From Moraxella sp. VT-16-12 (lineage in GTDB: Bacteria > Pseudomonadota > Gammaproteobacteria > Pseudomonadales > Moraxellaceae), in contig NZ_NKHK02000001.1 in NCBI RefSeq assembly GCF_002224245.2, positions 1 to 64,000 of the forward strand: a stretch of DNA of 64,000 nt. The letters are read 5' to 3'. Position numbers and translations under genes: made by a program. Of this stretch, positions 27,980 through 36,402 are shown one piece after another. Under the pieces are notes generated by a model that did not search any database, was not told the DNA's origin, and was given only the letters and a program-made list of their open reading frames with translations. How positions within the stretch are numbered: the stretch's first letter is position 1; each line of letters opens with the position of its first letter.

Positions 27980-28714
27980 ATGCAAACCGTTTATCACGCT
28001 GCCGACTCTCGTGGCAATGCCAATCACGGTTGGTTAAAAAGCCGTCATACCTTTAGTTTTGCCAACTACTACGACCCACAGCGTATGGGCTTTGGCGTAC
28101 TTCGTGTCATCAATGATGACTTTGTTGAAGGTGGCATGGGCTTTGGTACGCACCCACACCGTGATATGGAGATTATCTCTATTCCGCTATCAGGTGATTT
28201 GGCACACAAAGACAGTATGGGCAACGGCAGTATCATCAAAAACGGCGATGTGCAAGTGATGTCAGCAGGTACTGGCGTAACCCACAGCGAAATGAATGCC
28301 AATGCGGATAAGCCTGTCAAGTTTTTGCAAATTTGGGTACTCACTCGCAAAAATGGCGTACAGCCACGTTATCAGCAAATCACCATCGCTGACCAAGCTC
28401 GCCCTAATGATTTTCAGCAAATCCTATCACCCAATGCCGATGATGATGGCGTATGGATTCATCAAGACGCTTGGTTTTCGCTCGCCAATTTTGACAAAGA
28501 CGTCTCTCGCCATTATGACGTGAAAAAGCAAGGCAATGGCGTGTATGTATTTGTCATCAAAGGCGAAGCCAAAATCGGCGACACACAGCTCAATGAGCGT
28601 GATGGTTTGGGCGTGTGGGCAACCGATGGCTTTGAGGTAACCGCCACCAGCGACGCTCAAATTTTGCTGATGGATGTACCAATGGACATCGCTGCCAATA
28701 CCAATCAGCGTTAA
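27980..28714 (+). CDS. Pirin-family (YhaK-like) protein
   Basis: A 244-residue bicupin protein. HTFSFANYYDPQRMGFGVLR and THPHRDMEIISIPLSGDLAH carry the metal-binding His residues of pirins, some of which have quercetin 2,3-dioxygenase activity and others redox-sensing roles. The ATG at 27980 follows TTGGAGCATCTT. It starts a rightward cluster with an isochorismatase-type hydrolase, XapX, amidohydrolase and MFS gene. Confidence 0.92.
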   Translation: MQTVYHAADSRGNANHGWLKSRHTFSFANYYDPQRMGFGVLRVINDDFVEGGMGFGTHPHRDMEIISIPLSGDLAHKDSMGNGSIIKNGDVQVMSAGTGVTHSEMNANADKPVKFLQIWVLTRKNGVQPRYQQITIADQARPNDFQQILSPNADDDGVWIHQDAWFSLANFDKDVSRHYDVKKQGNGVYVFVIKGEAKIGDTQLNERDGLGVWATDGFEVTATSDAQILLMDVPMDIAANTNQR

Positions 28715-28773
28715 TTATTATCAAAAAATTCACTCACGGACACTTATTGTCCAAATTCAAACAGGAGACAGTT

Positions 28774-29457
28774 ATGTCAAATAAATTTTTAGACCTATTA
28801 ACCCCAGAAAACAGCCAGCTGATTTTTATTGACCATCAGCCACAAATGGCGTTTGGTGTACAATCTATTGACCGTCAAACTCTAAAAAATAACGTGGTTG
28901 CCTTGGCAAAATCTGCCAAAGTGTTCAACATTCCGACCATCATCACCACTGTTGAAACCGAAGGCTTTTCAGGTCATACCTATCCTGAGCTACTGGCGGT
29001 TTTCCCAGAAAACAAAATCTTAGAGCGTACTTCTATGAACTCTTGGGATGATCAAAACGTGCGTGATGCCCTAGCTGCCAACGGTCGCAAAAAAGTGATT
29101 GTCGCAGGTCTTTGGACAGAAGTATGTAACTTAGGCTTTGCCCTAGCAGCGGCGGCCGAAGGTGATTATGACATCTACATGGTGGCGGACGCATCAGGTG
29201 GCACATCGGTAGAAGCTCACGAATACGCCATGCAACGCATGATTCAAGCAGGCATTATCCCTGTAACATGGCAACAAGTGCTACTAGAATGGCAACGTGA
29301 TTGGGCGAAAAAAGACACTTATGATGCCGTACTTGACATCGTCAAAGAGCATTCAGGTGCGTATGGCATGGGTGTAGATTATGCTTATACCATGGTACAC
29401 AAAGCCCCAGAGCGTGTAACACACGGTGAGCGTATTGGTCCTAACCCTGCCAAATAA
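28774..29457 (+). CDS. Isochorismatase-family hydrolase (YcaC-like)
   Basis: A 227-residue cysteine hydrolase. LIFIDHQPQMAFGVQSIDR has the catalytic Asp, and VIVAGLWTEVCNLGFALAAA has the nucleophilic Cys. The length and C-terminal extension fit YcaC-like proteins. Substrate unknown. AACAGGAGACAGTT precedes the ATG. It follows the pirin gene by 59 nt, and a terminator follows. Confidence 0.92.
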   Translation: MSNKFLDLLTPENSQLIFIDHQPQMAFGVQSIDRQTLKNNVVALAKSAKVFNIPTIITTVETEGFSGHTYPELLAVFPENKILERTSMNSWDDQNVRDALAANGRKKVIVAGLWTEVCNLGFALAAAAEGDYDIYMVADASGGTSVEAHEYAMQRMIQAGIIPVTWQQVLLEWQRDWAKKDTYDAVLDIVKEHSGAYGMGVDYAYTMVHKAPERVTHGERIGPNPAK

Positions 29458-29476
29458 TCGCAAACGATGGTTTATC

Positions 29477-29510
29477 CCAAAGGCGTGTTTTTTAATACGC
29501 CTTTGTTGTT
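29477..29510 (+). terminator. Terminator after isochorismatase-family gene
   Basis: AAAGGCGT...ACGCCTTT stem with a T-rich loop, 19 nt after the stop codon. Confidence 0.7.
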
Positions 29511-29574
29511 TAAACGCTTTATGTTTTTATAAAAAGTTAGGTAAAGAATTTAAATCTTTTCCCAAGGAAAACCG

Positions 29575-29805
29575 ATGAAAATGTATGTTTTTTCGTTTGG
29601 GGCAGGTATTTTGGTGGGCGTGGTGTATTATTTATTAAACGTCCGCTCGCCTGCACCGCCTGTTGTTGCCTTGCTTGGGCTTTTGGGTATGCTTATTGGC
29701 GAACAAGCCATTCCCATGGTCAAACAATGGGCATCGCCCAACAGTCAAATCAGTAGCCAAGTTAGCCCAAACCCAGCCAACCTCCACGATAAGGAAAGCA
29801 CATGA
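29575..29805 (+). CDS. XapX-domain membrane protein
   Basis: A 76-residue protein with two short hydrophobic segments: FSFGAGILVGVVYYLLNVRS and PAPPVVALLGLLGMLIGEQA, the classic XapX (DUF1427) pattern with a polar tail. The function is unknown. An AAGGAAAACCG site precedes the ATG. Its stop overlaps the amidohydrolase start (ATGA), so they are translationally coupled. Confidence 0.88.
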   Translation: MKMYVFSFGAGILVGVVYYLLNVRSPAPPVVALLGLLGMLIGEQAIPMVKQWASPNSQISSQVSPNPANLHDKEST

Positions 29806-31703
29806 GCACAAACCAACCTGTGATTGATACCATTTTTTATAATGGCAACATCACCACCTTAGACAAAGCCAATCCGACCGCCCAAGCCGTTGCCATCAGT
29901 CAAGGCAAATTTGTGGCGGTGGGTGATGACAACACCATTTTAGCCATGTCAGGCAGCCAAACTCGCTGTATCAACCTAAAAGGCAGACGGGTACTACCGG
30001 GACTGTTTGACAACCACACCCACATCATTCGTGGCGGTCTCAATTACAATCTTGAACTGCGTTGGGACGGCGTGCGTAGCCTTGCTGATGCCATGGCAAT
30101 GCTTAAAGCCCAAGTGGACATCACCCCCGCCCCGCAGTGGGTGCGTGTGGTTGGTGGTTTTACCGAACATCAGTTTGCAGAAAAACGCCTGCCGACCATC
30201 GCTGAGATTAACGCCATCGCCCCCGATACGCCGGTGTTTATTTTGCATTTGTACGACAGAGCTTTGTTAAATGGGGCGGCACTCCGAGCAGTGGGCTACA
30301 CCAAAGACACGCCAGACCCTGTGGGCGGCGAGATTTTGCGTGATAGTAAAGGCAATCCAACGGGGCTGTTGCTTGCCAAACCCAATGCCATGATTTTGTA
30401 TTCCACCCTTGCCAAAGGTCCAAAATTACCCTTTGACTATCAAGTCAATTCCACCCGTCATTTTATGCGTGAGCTGAACCGCTTGGGCGTAACAGGGGTG
30501 ATTGACGCAGGTGGCGGTTTTCAAAATTATCCAGATGATTATGAAGTCATTCAAAAATTGTCTGATGACAATCAGCTGACTGTGCGTATTGCCTACAATT
30601 TATTCACCCAAAAACCCAAAGAAGAAAAAGAAGACTTTTTACGCTGGACGTCCTCGGTCAAGTACAAACAAGGCACTGATTATTTTCGCCACAATGGGGC
30701 AGGCGAGATGTTGGTATTTTCTGCCGCTGACTTTGAAGATTTTCGCCAGCCACGCCCTGACATGCCCCCAGAGATGGAAGGTGATTTGGAAGAAGTGGTG
30801 CGTATTTTGGCACAAAACAAATGGCCTTGGCGACTGCACGCCACTTATGATGAGACCATTTCTCGTGCTTTGGACGTGTTTGAAAAGGTCAATCAAGACA
30901 TTCCACTTGACGGCATCAACTGGTTTTTTGACCACGCTGAGACCATCTCGGACAAATCCATTGACCGCATTGCCAAACTAGGCGGTGGCGTGGCGGTTCA
31001 GCACCGTATGGCATATCAAGGTGAGTATTTTGTGGAGCGTTATGGGGCAGCCGCCGCCCAAGCCACACCACCTGTCAAGCGTATCTTAGAAAGTGGCGTG
31101 AAGGTTTCGGCAGGCACGGACGCCACACGGGTGGCTTCTTATAACCCTTGGGTGTCCTTATCTTGGCTGACCACAGGTAAAACGGTGGGCGGTTTGGCAC
31201 TTTATCCCAATGAAAACTTGCTAGACCGAGAAACTGCTTTGCGTATGTGGACGGAAAATGTGGCGTGGTTTTCTAATGAAGAAGGCAAACGTGGTCGCAT
31301 AGAAGCAGGTCAATTAGCCGATTTTATCATTCCAAGCAAAGATTATTTTGCCGTCAGTGATGATGAGTTGCCCCATTTGACCTCGCATTTGACGGTGGTG
31401 GGCGGTAAAGTGGTGTTTGGTGATGGCGAATTTTCATCGCTTGATGACAATCCCTTGCCACCTGCCATGCCAGAGTGGTCGCCAACTCGCCGTTTTGGGG
31501 GTTATGGGGCATGGGCGGACAGCGATTTGAGCCAAAATGCCTTTACCCCTGCCCAAAGTCAAGCCATGATGGCAAGCTGCGGCTGTGGCACAAGCTGCGG
31601 ACTACACGGACACAACCACGCCAAAGCTTGGGGCTCGTCTATCCCAAGTAGCGATTTAAAAAGTTTCTTTGGGGCGTTGGGCTGTGCTTGTTGGATGGCG
31701 TGA
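29802..31703 (+). CDS. Amidohydrolase family 3 (YtcJ-like)
   Basis: A 633-residue metal-dependent amidohydrolase. GRRVLPGLFDNHTHIIRGGL carries the HxH metal motif. Further signatures are INWFFDHAET, GVKVSAGTDATRVASYNPWV and the late IEAGQLADFIIPSKDYF. Such proteins hydrolyse formamide or aryl-amide type substrates; the specific one is unknown. The C-terminus has a Cys cluster (ASCGCGTSCG) unusual for the family, possibly metal-binding. It overlaps XapX and is followed by an MFS transporter, suggesting uptake/efflux and degradation of one compound. Confidence 0.9.
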   Translation: MSTNQPVIDTIFYNGNITTLDKANPTAQAVAISQGKFVAVGDDNTILAMSGSQTRCINLKGRRVLPGLFDNHTHIIRGGLNYNLELRWDGVRSLADAMAMLKAQVDITPAPQWVRVVGGFTEHQFAEKRLPTIAEINAIAPDTPVFILHLYDRALLNGAALRAVGYTKDTPDPVGGEILRDSKGNPTGLLLAKPNAMILYSTLAKGPKLPFDYQVNSTRHFMRELNRLGVTGVIDAGGGFQNYPDDYEVIQKLSDDNQLTVRIAYNLFTQKPKEEKEDFLRWTSSVKYKQGTDYFRHNGAGEMLVFSAADFEDFRQPRPDMPPEMEGDLEEVVRILAQNKWPWRLHATYDETISRALDVFEKVNQDIPLDGINWFFDHAETISDKSIDRIAKLGGGVAVQHRMAYQGEYFVERYGAAAAQATPPVKRILESGVKVSAGTDATRVASYNPWVSLSWLTTGKTVGGLALYPNENLLDRETALRMWTENVAWFSNEEGKRGRIEAGQLADFIIPSKDYFAVSDDELPHLTSHLTVVGGKVVFGDGEFSSLDDNPLPPAMPEWSPTRRFGGYGAWADSDLSQNAFTPAQSQAMMASCGCGTSCGLHGHNHAKAWGSSIPSSDLKSFFGALGCACWMA

Positions 31704-31715
31704 TGGGGGCGTGTG

Positions 31716-33290
31716 ATGACTGACAATTCAAGCAGTTTTGCCCCCCTAAAAGTCAAAATCTTTTTGGTGCTGTGGCTGGCTACCATCTTGGGCAATGTCG
31801 GCAGTTTTATCCGTGATGTCGGCAGTGCGTGGATTATGACCGATTTGTCGCCCTCACCGATGGCGGTGGCGATGGTGCAAGCGGCGGCAACCTTGCCCAT
31901 CTTTTTGCTGGCAATCCCTGCTGGGGTGCTGTCTGACATCTTGGACAAACGCAAATTTTTGATTGGCATTCAGATACTGATGGCAGCAAGTAGCATAGGT
32001 CTTATGCTACTGTCCGCCTTGGGTATGCAGTCGGTGGCGTCTTTGATTGGCTTGACTTTTTTAAGCGGTATTGGCGTGGCACTCATGGGACCGACATGGC
32101 AAGCCATTGTCCCTGAGCTGATTGACAAAGCCCAACTTAAAAATGCCGTCGCCCTAAACTCGCTGGGTATCAATATCGCTCGTGCCATTGGTCCTGCCTT
32201 GGGCGGACTTATTTTGGCAAGTTTTGGTGTGGCGGCTGCCTATGGGGCGGACGTGCTGAGCTATTTGGTGGTGATTGGAGCACTCATTTGGTGGAAACGC
32301 CCCGCCCAAACCAAAGACGCTTTGTCGGAAAACTTTGTTGGAGCCTTTAAAGCAGGGCTACGCTATGCCAAAGCCAGCCGTGAGCTACACGTCATTTTGT
32401 GGCGAGTACTGATATTTTTTGTGATGGCAAGTGCGGTGTGGGCACTGCTACCTTTGGTTGCCAAAAATTTATTACAAGGCGACGCCAGTTTTTATGGCAT
32501 CATGCTTGGCTTGGTGGGTATTGGGGCGATTGTGGGGGCGGTGGCATTGCCCAAACTGCGTGCCAAACTTACCGCTGACCAGATTTTGCTAGGCTCGGCA
32601 CTTATCACAGGGGCGGTCATGCTTGTCTTGTCCTTGTCGCCTGCCAAAGCGGTCGCCTTGGTGCTGTTGTTATTTTTGGGCATGGCGTGGATTGGTGCTT
32701 TAACCACCCTAAACAGCTTAACCCAAAGCATTTTGCCAAACTGGGTGCGTGGGCGTGCTTTGGCACTGTATTTGATGGTGTTTAATGGGGCGATGACCTT
32801 GGGTAGTGTGGCGTGGGGAGCCATTGCCACGCAAGTGGGCTTGGTGGGGACATTGATGACGGCAAGTGGTGCTTTGGTGGCAAGTAGTGTGCTTGCGTAC
32901 AAACTCAAACTGCCCAAAGATACGCTCAACACCACGCCTGCCAATCATTGGGCATTGCCACAAACGCAAATTGACATTGAGCCTGACCAAGGACCTGTGT
33001 TGATACAAATTCGCTACCAGCCAAATCCAGAACGCCAAAGCGAGTTTTTAAAAGCGATTTACGAGCTTTCGGTAGAACGTTACAAAGACGGAGCGTATCA
33101 ATGGGGCATTACCCAATGCACCGAAGAAGCAGGCGTGTTTTTGGAGTACTTTTTTGTGGAATCGTGGCAAGAGCATTTACGCCAACACCAGCGTGTCTCG
33201 TGTGCCGATGCCATGCTCCAAGAAGAGATTTTGGGCTACTTACAGCCTGATACTAAGCCTGTGGTGCGTCATTATTTGACGGCTCGCTGA
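31716..33290 (+). CDS. MFS transporter (enterobactin-exporter-like) with C-terminal extension
   Basis: A 524-residue protein. The first ~400 residues are a 12-helix MFS of the MFS_3/EntS type (FLVLWLATILGNVGSFIRDV, GMAWIGALTTLNSLTQSILP). The last ~110 residues are soluble (QGPVLIQIRYQPNPERQSEF, QWGITQCTEEAGVFLEYFFV), resembling an antibiotic-biosynthesis monooxygenase-like ferredoxin fold often fused to this transporter type. The ATG at 31716 follows GGGGGCGTGTG; a GTG one codon upstream is in frame. Last gene of the cluster. Confidence 0.9.
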   Translation: MTDNSSSFAPLKVKIFLVLWLATILGNVGSFIRDVGSAWIMTDLSPSPMAVAMVQAAATLPIFLLAIPAGVLSDILDKRKFLIGIQILMAASSIGLMLLSALGMQSVASLIGLTFLSGIGVALMGPTWQAIVPELIDKAQLKNAVALNSLGINIARAIGPALGGLILASFGVAAAYGADVLSYLVVIGALIWWKRPAQTKDALSENFVGAFKAGLRYAKASRELHVILWRVLIFFVMASAVWALLPLVAKNLLQGDASFYGIMLGLVGIGAIVGAVALPKLRAKLTADQILLGSALITGAVMLVLSLSPAKAVALVLLLFLGMAWIGALTTLNSLTQSILPNWVRGRALALYLMVFNGAMTLGSVAWGAIATQVGLVGTLMTASGALVASSVLAYKLKLPKDTLNTTPANHWALPQTQIDIEPDQGPVLIQIRYQPNPERQSEFLKAIYELSVERYKDGAYQWGITQCTEEAGVFLEYFFVESWQEHLRQHQRVSCADAMLQEEILGYLQPDTKPVVRHYLTAR

Positions 33291-33296
33291 CAACTA

Positions 33297-34500
33297 AGTC
33301 ATTGACCTCCTCCCCTCCCTAAAGTGAGGGGATTCCTTCTACAAGACGGTCAAGCCCGACCGCAAGAATGTTCTTGCTGGCATTAACATCTCTATCATGC
33401 CATGTGCCACACTTTGCACAAGTCCATTCTCTTATTCGCAAACCTGCTCTACCTTTCGGACTACTGGACATATCGCCACAGCACGAGCAAGTTTGGGTAG
33501 TGTATTTCTCATTCACGATTTCAAAACGGCAACCTGCATTCTTACATTTGTAGGTCAGTTGTCGTTTGAGTTCAAACCAACCTGCATCGTAAACCGATTT
33601 GGCTAGTTTGCTTTTTTTGCTGTTAAATTGAGTGGTTTTAACATCACCTACCACGATTAGGGCATTATCCTTGACTAATTGGGTGGTGAATTTGTGAGTT
33701 AAGTCTTGACGTGTGTTTTTGATTTTGGCATGGATTGCCTTTACCCGTTGCTTATTTTTGGCACGCTGAGCAATGGCTAACTCTTTGGCATATTTTAGGG
33801 TTTGTTTGATTTGTAGTTTTTCGCCATTTGAAGTAGTTGCACTGTCTTTTAAACCTAAGTCTATGCCAACACTACCAGTTCCACACGATTGTTTCGGATA
33901 GTCTTTGACGGTAATACACGCATACCAACGATTACGACTATCTTGGACAATGTCGCAAGTGTTGATTTGATATAGTGATAGGTTGTAGCTATCCCATAGG
34001 TCAATGACCAGCTTTTGACCTTTGGATAAACTAAGTTGTAATTTGGATTTTAAGCCCTTTTTGCCTGTTTGGTAAGTGGCAATGTGTTTAATGGCAGATT
34101 GTTTAAACGGCAACCAACCTAATGATTTGTGTTTAGACTTTGGATTATTGGTTCGCCATGATAATTTAGCCTTTTTAAATTGTTTTCGGTTTTTGGCGTG
34201 GGTTTCATTGATAGCTTGAATGGTTTGAGAGTGCAAGCCCAGTAATTCACCGCTACCTTTGGTATATTCGTTTAGGTCGTAAGCACTCAAGAATTTACCC
34301 GTCTTTTGTAGGTATTTGTAACTTAAATCATTAACATAGTTCCACACAAAATTGACCGAACCGCTTAGGCGGTTTAGTTGGTCTATGTGCTTATCTCGTA
34401 TGCGTAACTTGAGTGTTTTCATGGGGTTATTATATCATATTTTGGTTTAAAGTCGCCTTGTATCCACCGCCTAAAGTCGGTGGTTTTACGGCAACGATGG
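33297..34500 (-). mobile_element. IS200/IS605-superfamily element carrying only tnpB (IS1341-like)
   Basis: A leftward tnpB flanked by subterminal hairpins: CCCCTC...GAGGGG with CCTAAAGT loop at 33314-33335 (right end, beyond the tnpB stop) and CCACCG...CGGTGG with CCTAAAGT loop at about 34459-34478 (left end). No tnpA is present, so movement would need an enzyme in trans. It lies in the 3' part of a nitronate monooxygenase gene. The outer boundaries are estimates from loss of that gene's similarity (about 34500) and the end of the hairpin region (about 33297). Confidence 0.75.
33319..34422 (-). CDS. tnpB: TnpB RNA-guided nuclease-like protein
   Basis: A 367-residue TnpB. RuvC-I GIDLGLKDSATTS has Asp188. 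The usual second catalytic Glu position reads VVGDV (Gly259-Asp260); a Glu appears instead at VNEKYTTQTC (Glu305). The zinc ribbon has Cys312/314/315 and Cys335/338, and DRDVNASKNIL supplies the last Asp. TnpB proteins use a transposon-end-derived guide RNA to cut DNA and help retain the element. The tnpB 3' end and adjacent right end are where such an RNA would be encoded. The coding region is complete. Confidence 0.92.
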   Translation of the reverse strand: MKTLKLRIRDKHIDQLNRLSGSVNFVWNYVNDLSYKYLQKTGKFLSAYDLNEYTKGSGELLGLHSQTIQAINETHAKNRKQFKKAKLSWRTNNPKSKHKSLGWLPFKQSAIKHIATYQTGKKGLKSKLQLSLSKGQKLVIDLWDSYNLSLYQINTCDIVQDSRNRWYACITVKDYPKQSCGTGSVGIDLGLKDSATTSNGEKLQIKQTLKYAKELAIAQRAKNKQRVKAIHAKIKNTRQDLTHKFTTQLVKDNALIVVGDVKTTQFNSKKSKLAKSVYDAGWFELKRQLTYKCKNAGCRFEIVNEKYTTQTCSCCGDMSSSPKGRAGLRIREWTCAKCGTWHDRDVNASKNILAVGLDRLVEGIPSL

Positions 34501-35089
34501 ATAAACGCTGTCTGAACCGCTTTTTTATCGGCAATGCCGCCAGCGAGCATCATCGGCAAATCCACTTTACCCACAAATTCCGCCAATACATTAAAACTGC
34601 CAATTTCTTTCATCGGCAAGGTTCCGCCTTCATCAAACCCTGTCAGCACCAAAATATCCGCACCCAATTTTTGCGCTTTTAAAGCGTCTGGCAAATTCGG
34701 ATTCGGCAGGCGACAAATGATTTTAATGCCTGCTGTTTGAGCTTGGCGTAAATCGCTTCATCCAGCCAACCATTATCCAGTACCACAGGCACTTGCTCTT
34801 CAATCAGCAAATCCACCATCAGCGGAATCAGCGAAAAGTCATAAGACAACATAAATGGCACGCCAAAAGGCTTATCCGTCAAGGCTTTGACTTTGCGAAT
34901 TTCGGCACGCATACGGTCTAATACATCTTGATTAGATGTTGGATTGGTGGTTTGTCCAGCGTGTGGGGCTAAAAATCCCAATCCGCCAGCATTAGCAACG
35001 CTCGCCACCAAATGTGCATCGGTCAGCCACGACATTGGGGCTTGGACAATGGGATATTTGATGTTTAGGATTTGGGTAATGCGGTTCAT
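34498..35089 (-). pseudogene. Nitronate monooxygenase, broken
   Basis: The start (MNRITQILNIKYPIVQAPMS, WLTDAHLVASVANAGGLGFL) and middle (LGADILVLTGFDEGG, PMMLAGGIADKKAVQTAF) of an FMN-dependent nitronate monooxygenase are present. They are in two frames: one base is missing near 34730, within KLKQ/AGIKIICRL. The 3' third is absent after QTAF, where the tnpB element begins. It would have oxidised alkyl nitronates. The gene probably came with the Kingella-like block. Confidence 0.88.
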
Positions 35090-35190
35090 AAAATTTTCTC
35101 TTTAAAATAAATGGAATGGGGGTATTATAAATTTTATAATTGGCAATGGAATGGCGTTTTTTGGAAATTTGGTTTTCAAATATGGAAATT

Positions 35191-35213
35191 AACTTTCAGG
35201 CAGCCTGAAAGTT
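35191..35213. repeat. Kingella-type uptake sequence in a palindrome
   Basis: Contains AGGCAGCCTGAA at 35198-35209 within a near-perfect palindrome (AACTTTCAGG...CCTGAAAGTT). This 12-mer is the uptake-sequence dialect described for Kingella. It can also act as a terminator arm. Confidence 0.8.
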
Positions 35214-35221
35214 TTTTAAAG

Positions 35222-35257
35222 TAAAAAACACCGCTTTATCAAAAGCGGTGTTTTTGC
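35222..35257 (-). terminator. Terminator of the DUF305 gene
   Basis: AAAAACACCGCTTT pairs with AAAGCGGTGTTTTT, a strong symmetric hairpin just beyond the DUF305 stop. Confidence 0.85.
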
Positions 35258-35267
35258 CTTATTGCCT

Positions 35268-36011
35268 CTACTGTTTTAGCCAGTCTTGCATCAGCTTGAT
35301 TTCAGGTTCTTGGGCTTTGATGATGTCTTGAGCAAGCTTTTTCATTTTTTCGTCTTTGCCGAACTGTAATTGCACTTTTGCCATCTCGACCGCCCCTTGA
35401 TGATGCGGAATCATTGCTTTGGCAAAGGCGACATCAGGGTCGGTCTCATAAATTGCCGTCATCATTTCGCTGTGTGAATTGTCCAAGGCATAGGCTTTGG
35501 CGTGTGGGGCGTTGGCGTTTTGGGTGGTCGTGTCTTTGCCATTCAGCCAGCCATTCATCAAGTCAATTTCGGCTTGTTGCCCATCAATAATCGCTTGGGC
35601 AAGTTTTCTCATTGTTTCGTCTTTGCCAAATTCAAGCTGTACTTTTGCCATCTCAACTGCTCCGATATGGTGCGGAATCATACCTTTGGCAAAAGCGGTA
35701 TCAGCATCGGCAAGATTGCCCGCTTTGCTCATCTCATCGCCCATCTTGTTCATCATTGCAAGATAGGCTTGGGTATGGGGCGGAGCATTTTGAGTGTCCA
35801 TCGCCATAGCAGAGTGGTTCATATGGGCGTGGTTCATCTCTGCGTGCCCGTTTTGGTTATTTGGGCTGTCGTGGGTGGTTTGGGTGTGGTTATTGTCGCC
35901 CACCATCGAGTGCGTCGGCACTTCGTTTTTGCCGTCGGCACAAGCGGTTAAAGTCGCCAAAATAAGGGCAAGGGCAGATAATTGTACGGCACGGTTTTTA
36001 AACATTTTCAT
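35268..36011 (-). CDS. Tandem DUF305 lipoprotein (copper-associated)
   Basis: A 247-residue lipoprotein: signal ending TLTAC, then a His/Met-rich linker (HAEMNHAHMNHSAMAM) suited to metal binding, then two DUF305 ferritin-like four-helix units (MIPHHIGAVEMAKVQLEFGK and MIPHHQGAVEMAKVQLQFGK). DUF305 proteins are often found in copper operons. The ATG at 36011 follows AAGGAAAA. It is downstream of the metallothionein-like gene in the same direction and so under the same CueR-type promoter. Confidence 0.9.
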   Translation of the reverse strand: MKMFKNRAVQLSALALILATLTACADGKNEVPTHSMVGDNNHTQTTHDSPNNQNGHAEMNHAHMNHSAMAMDTQNAPPHTQAYLAMMNKMGDEMSKAGNLADADTAFAKGMIPHHIGAVEMAKVQLEFGKDETMRKLAQAIIDGQQAEIDLMNGWLNGKDTTTQNANAPHAKAYALDNSHSEMMTAIYETDPDVAFAKAMIPHHQGAVEMAKVQLQFGKDEKMKKLAQDIIKAQEPEIKLMQDWLKQ

Positions 36012-36088
36012 TACAGTTTTCCTTATCAAAATGGGATTTGGCAAACATTGGGCAAACATAAGTCCGCCCAATGTTTTTAGCTAATCAA

Positions 36089-36232
36089 TTACTTGCAATC
36101 ACAATCGCCACAAGTGCAGTTTTGACAAATGCACGGCTCGCCATTTTGGCAGTTGCATTTTGGATTGCAATTTTGCCCTGTGCAAGATTGGCAACCGCAG
36201 TGGGCGTTTGGGTTTTTGATGATGTCGTTCAT
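36089..36232 (-). CDS. Metallothionein-like Cys-rich protein (47 aa)
   Basis: A 47-residue protein with 12 Cys, mostly as CxC, CxxC or CxxxC (AHCGCQSCTGQNCNPKCNCQ then CICQNCTCGDCDC). This is a soft-metal chelator, probably for Cu(I). The ATG at 36232 is preferred because TTGGAGAA precedes it; the open frame extends further upstream but would add a non-Cys tail and cross the promoter. First gene after the divergent MerR-type promoter, followed by the DUF305 gene. Confidence 0.85.
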   Translation of the reverse strand: MNDIIKNPNAHCGCQSCTGQNCNPKCNCQNGEPCICQNCTCGDCDCK

Positions 36233-36317
36233 AACAATTCTCCAAATTAAAGGTTGATTATCAAAACAAAGTGCTTTTAAGCGATTAAAAGCATTGCTTT
36301 TTTGTTTTGATGTGCGT

Positions 36318-36348
36318 ATCATAAACCCTAACCTTACGTTAGGGTCAA
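36318..36348 (-). promoter_or_regulatory. CueR-type promoter with 19-bp spacer
   Basis: On the minus strand TTGACC (-35, 36343-36348) and TATGAT (-10, 36318-36323) are separated by 19 bp holding the dyad CTAACGTAAGGTTAGGG. The overlong spacer with a dyad is the hallmark of MerR-family-activated promoters. It reads toward the metallothionein and DUF305 genes; cueR lies on the other side. Confidence 0.88.
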
Positions 36349-36402
36349 GAGTTATTTTTACTTGATAACATTTTTTTACACACCACTCAATAAGGAGCAA
36401 CA

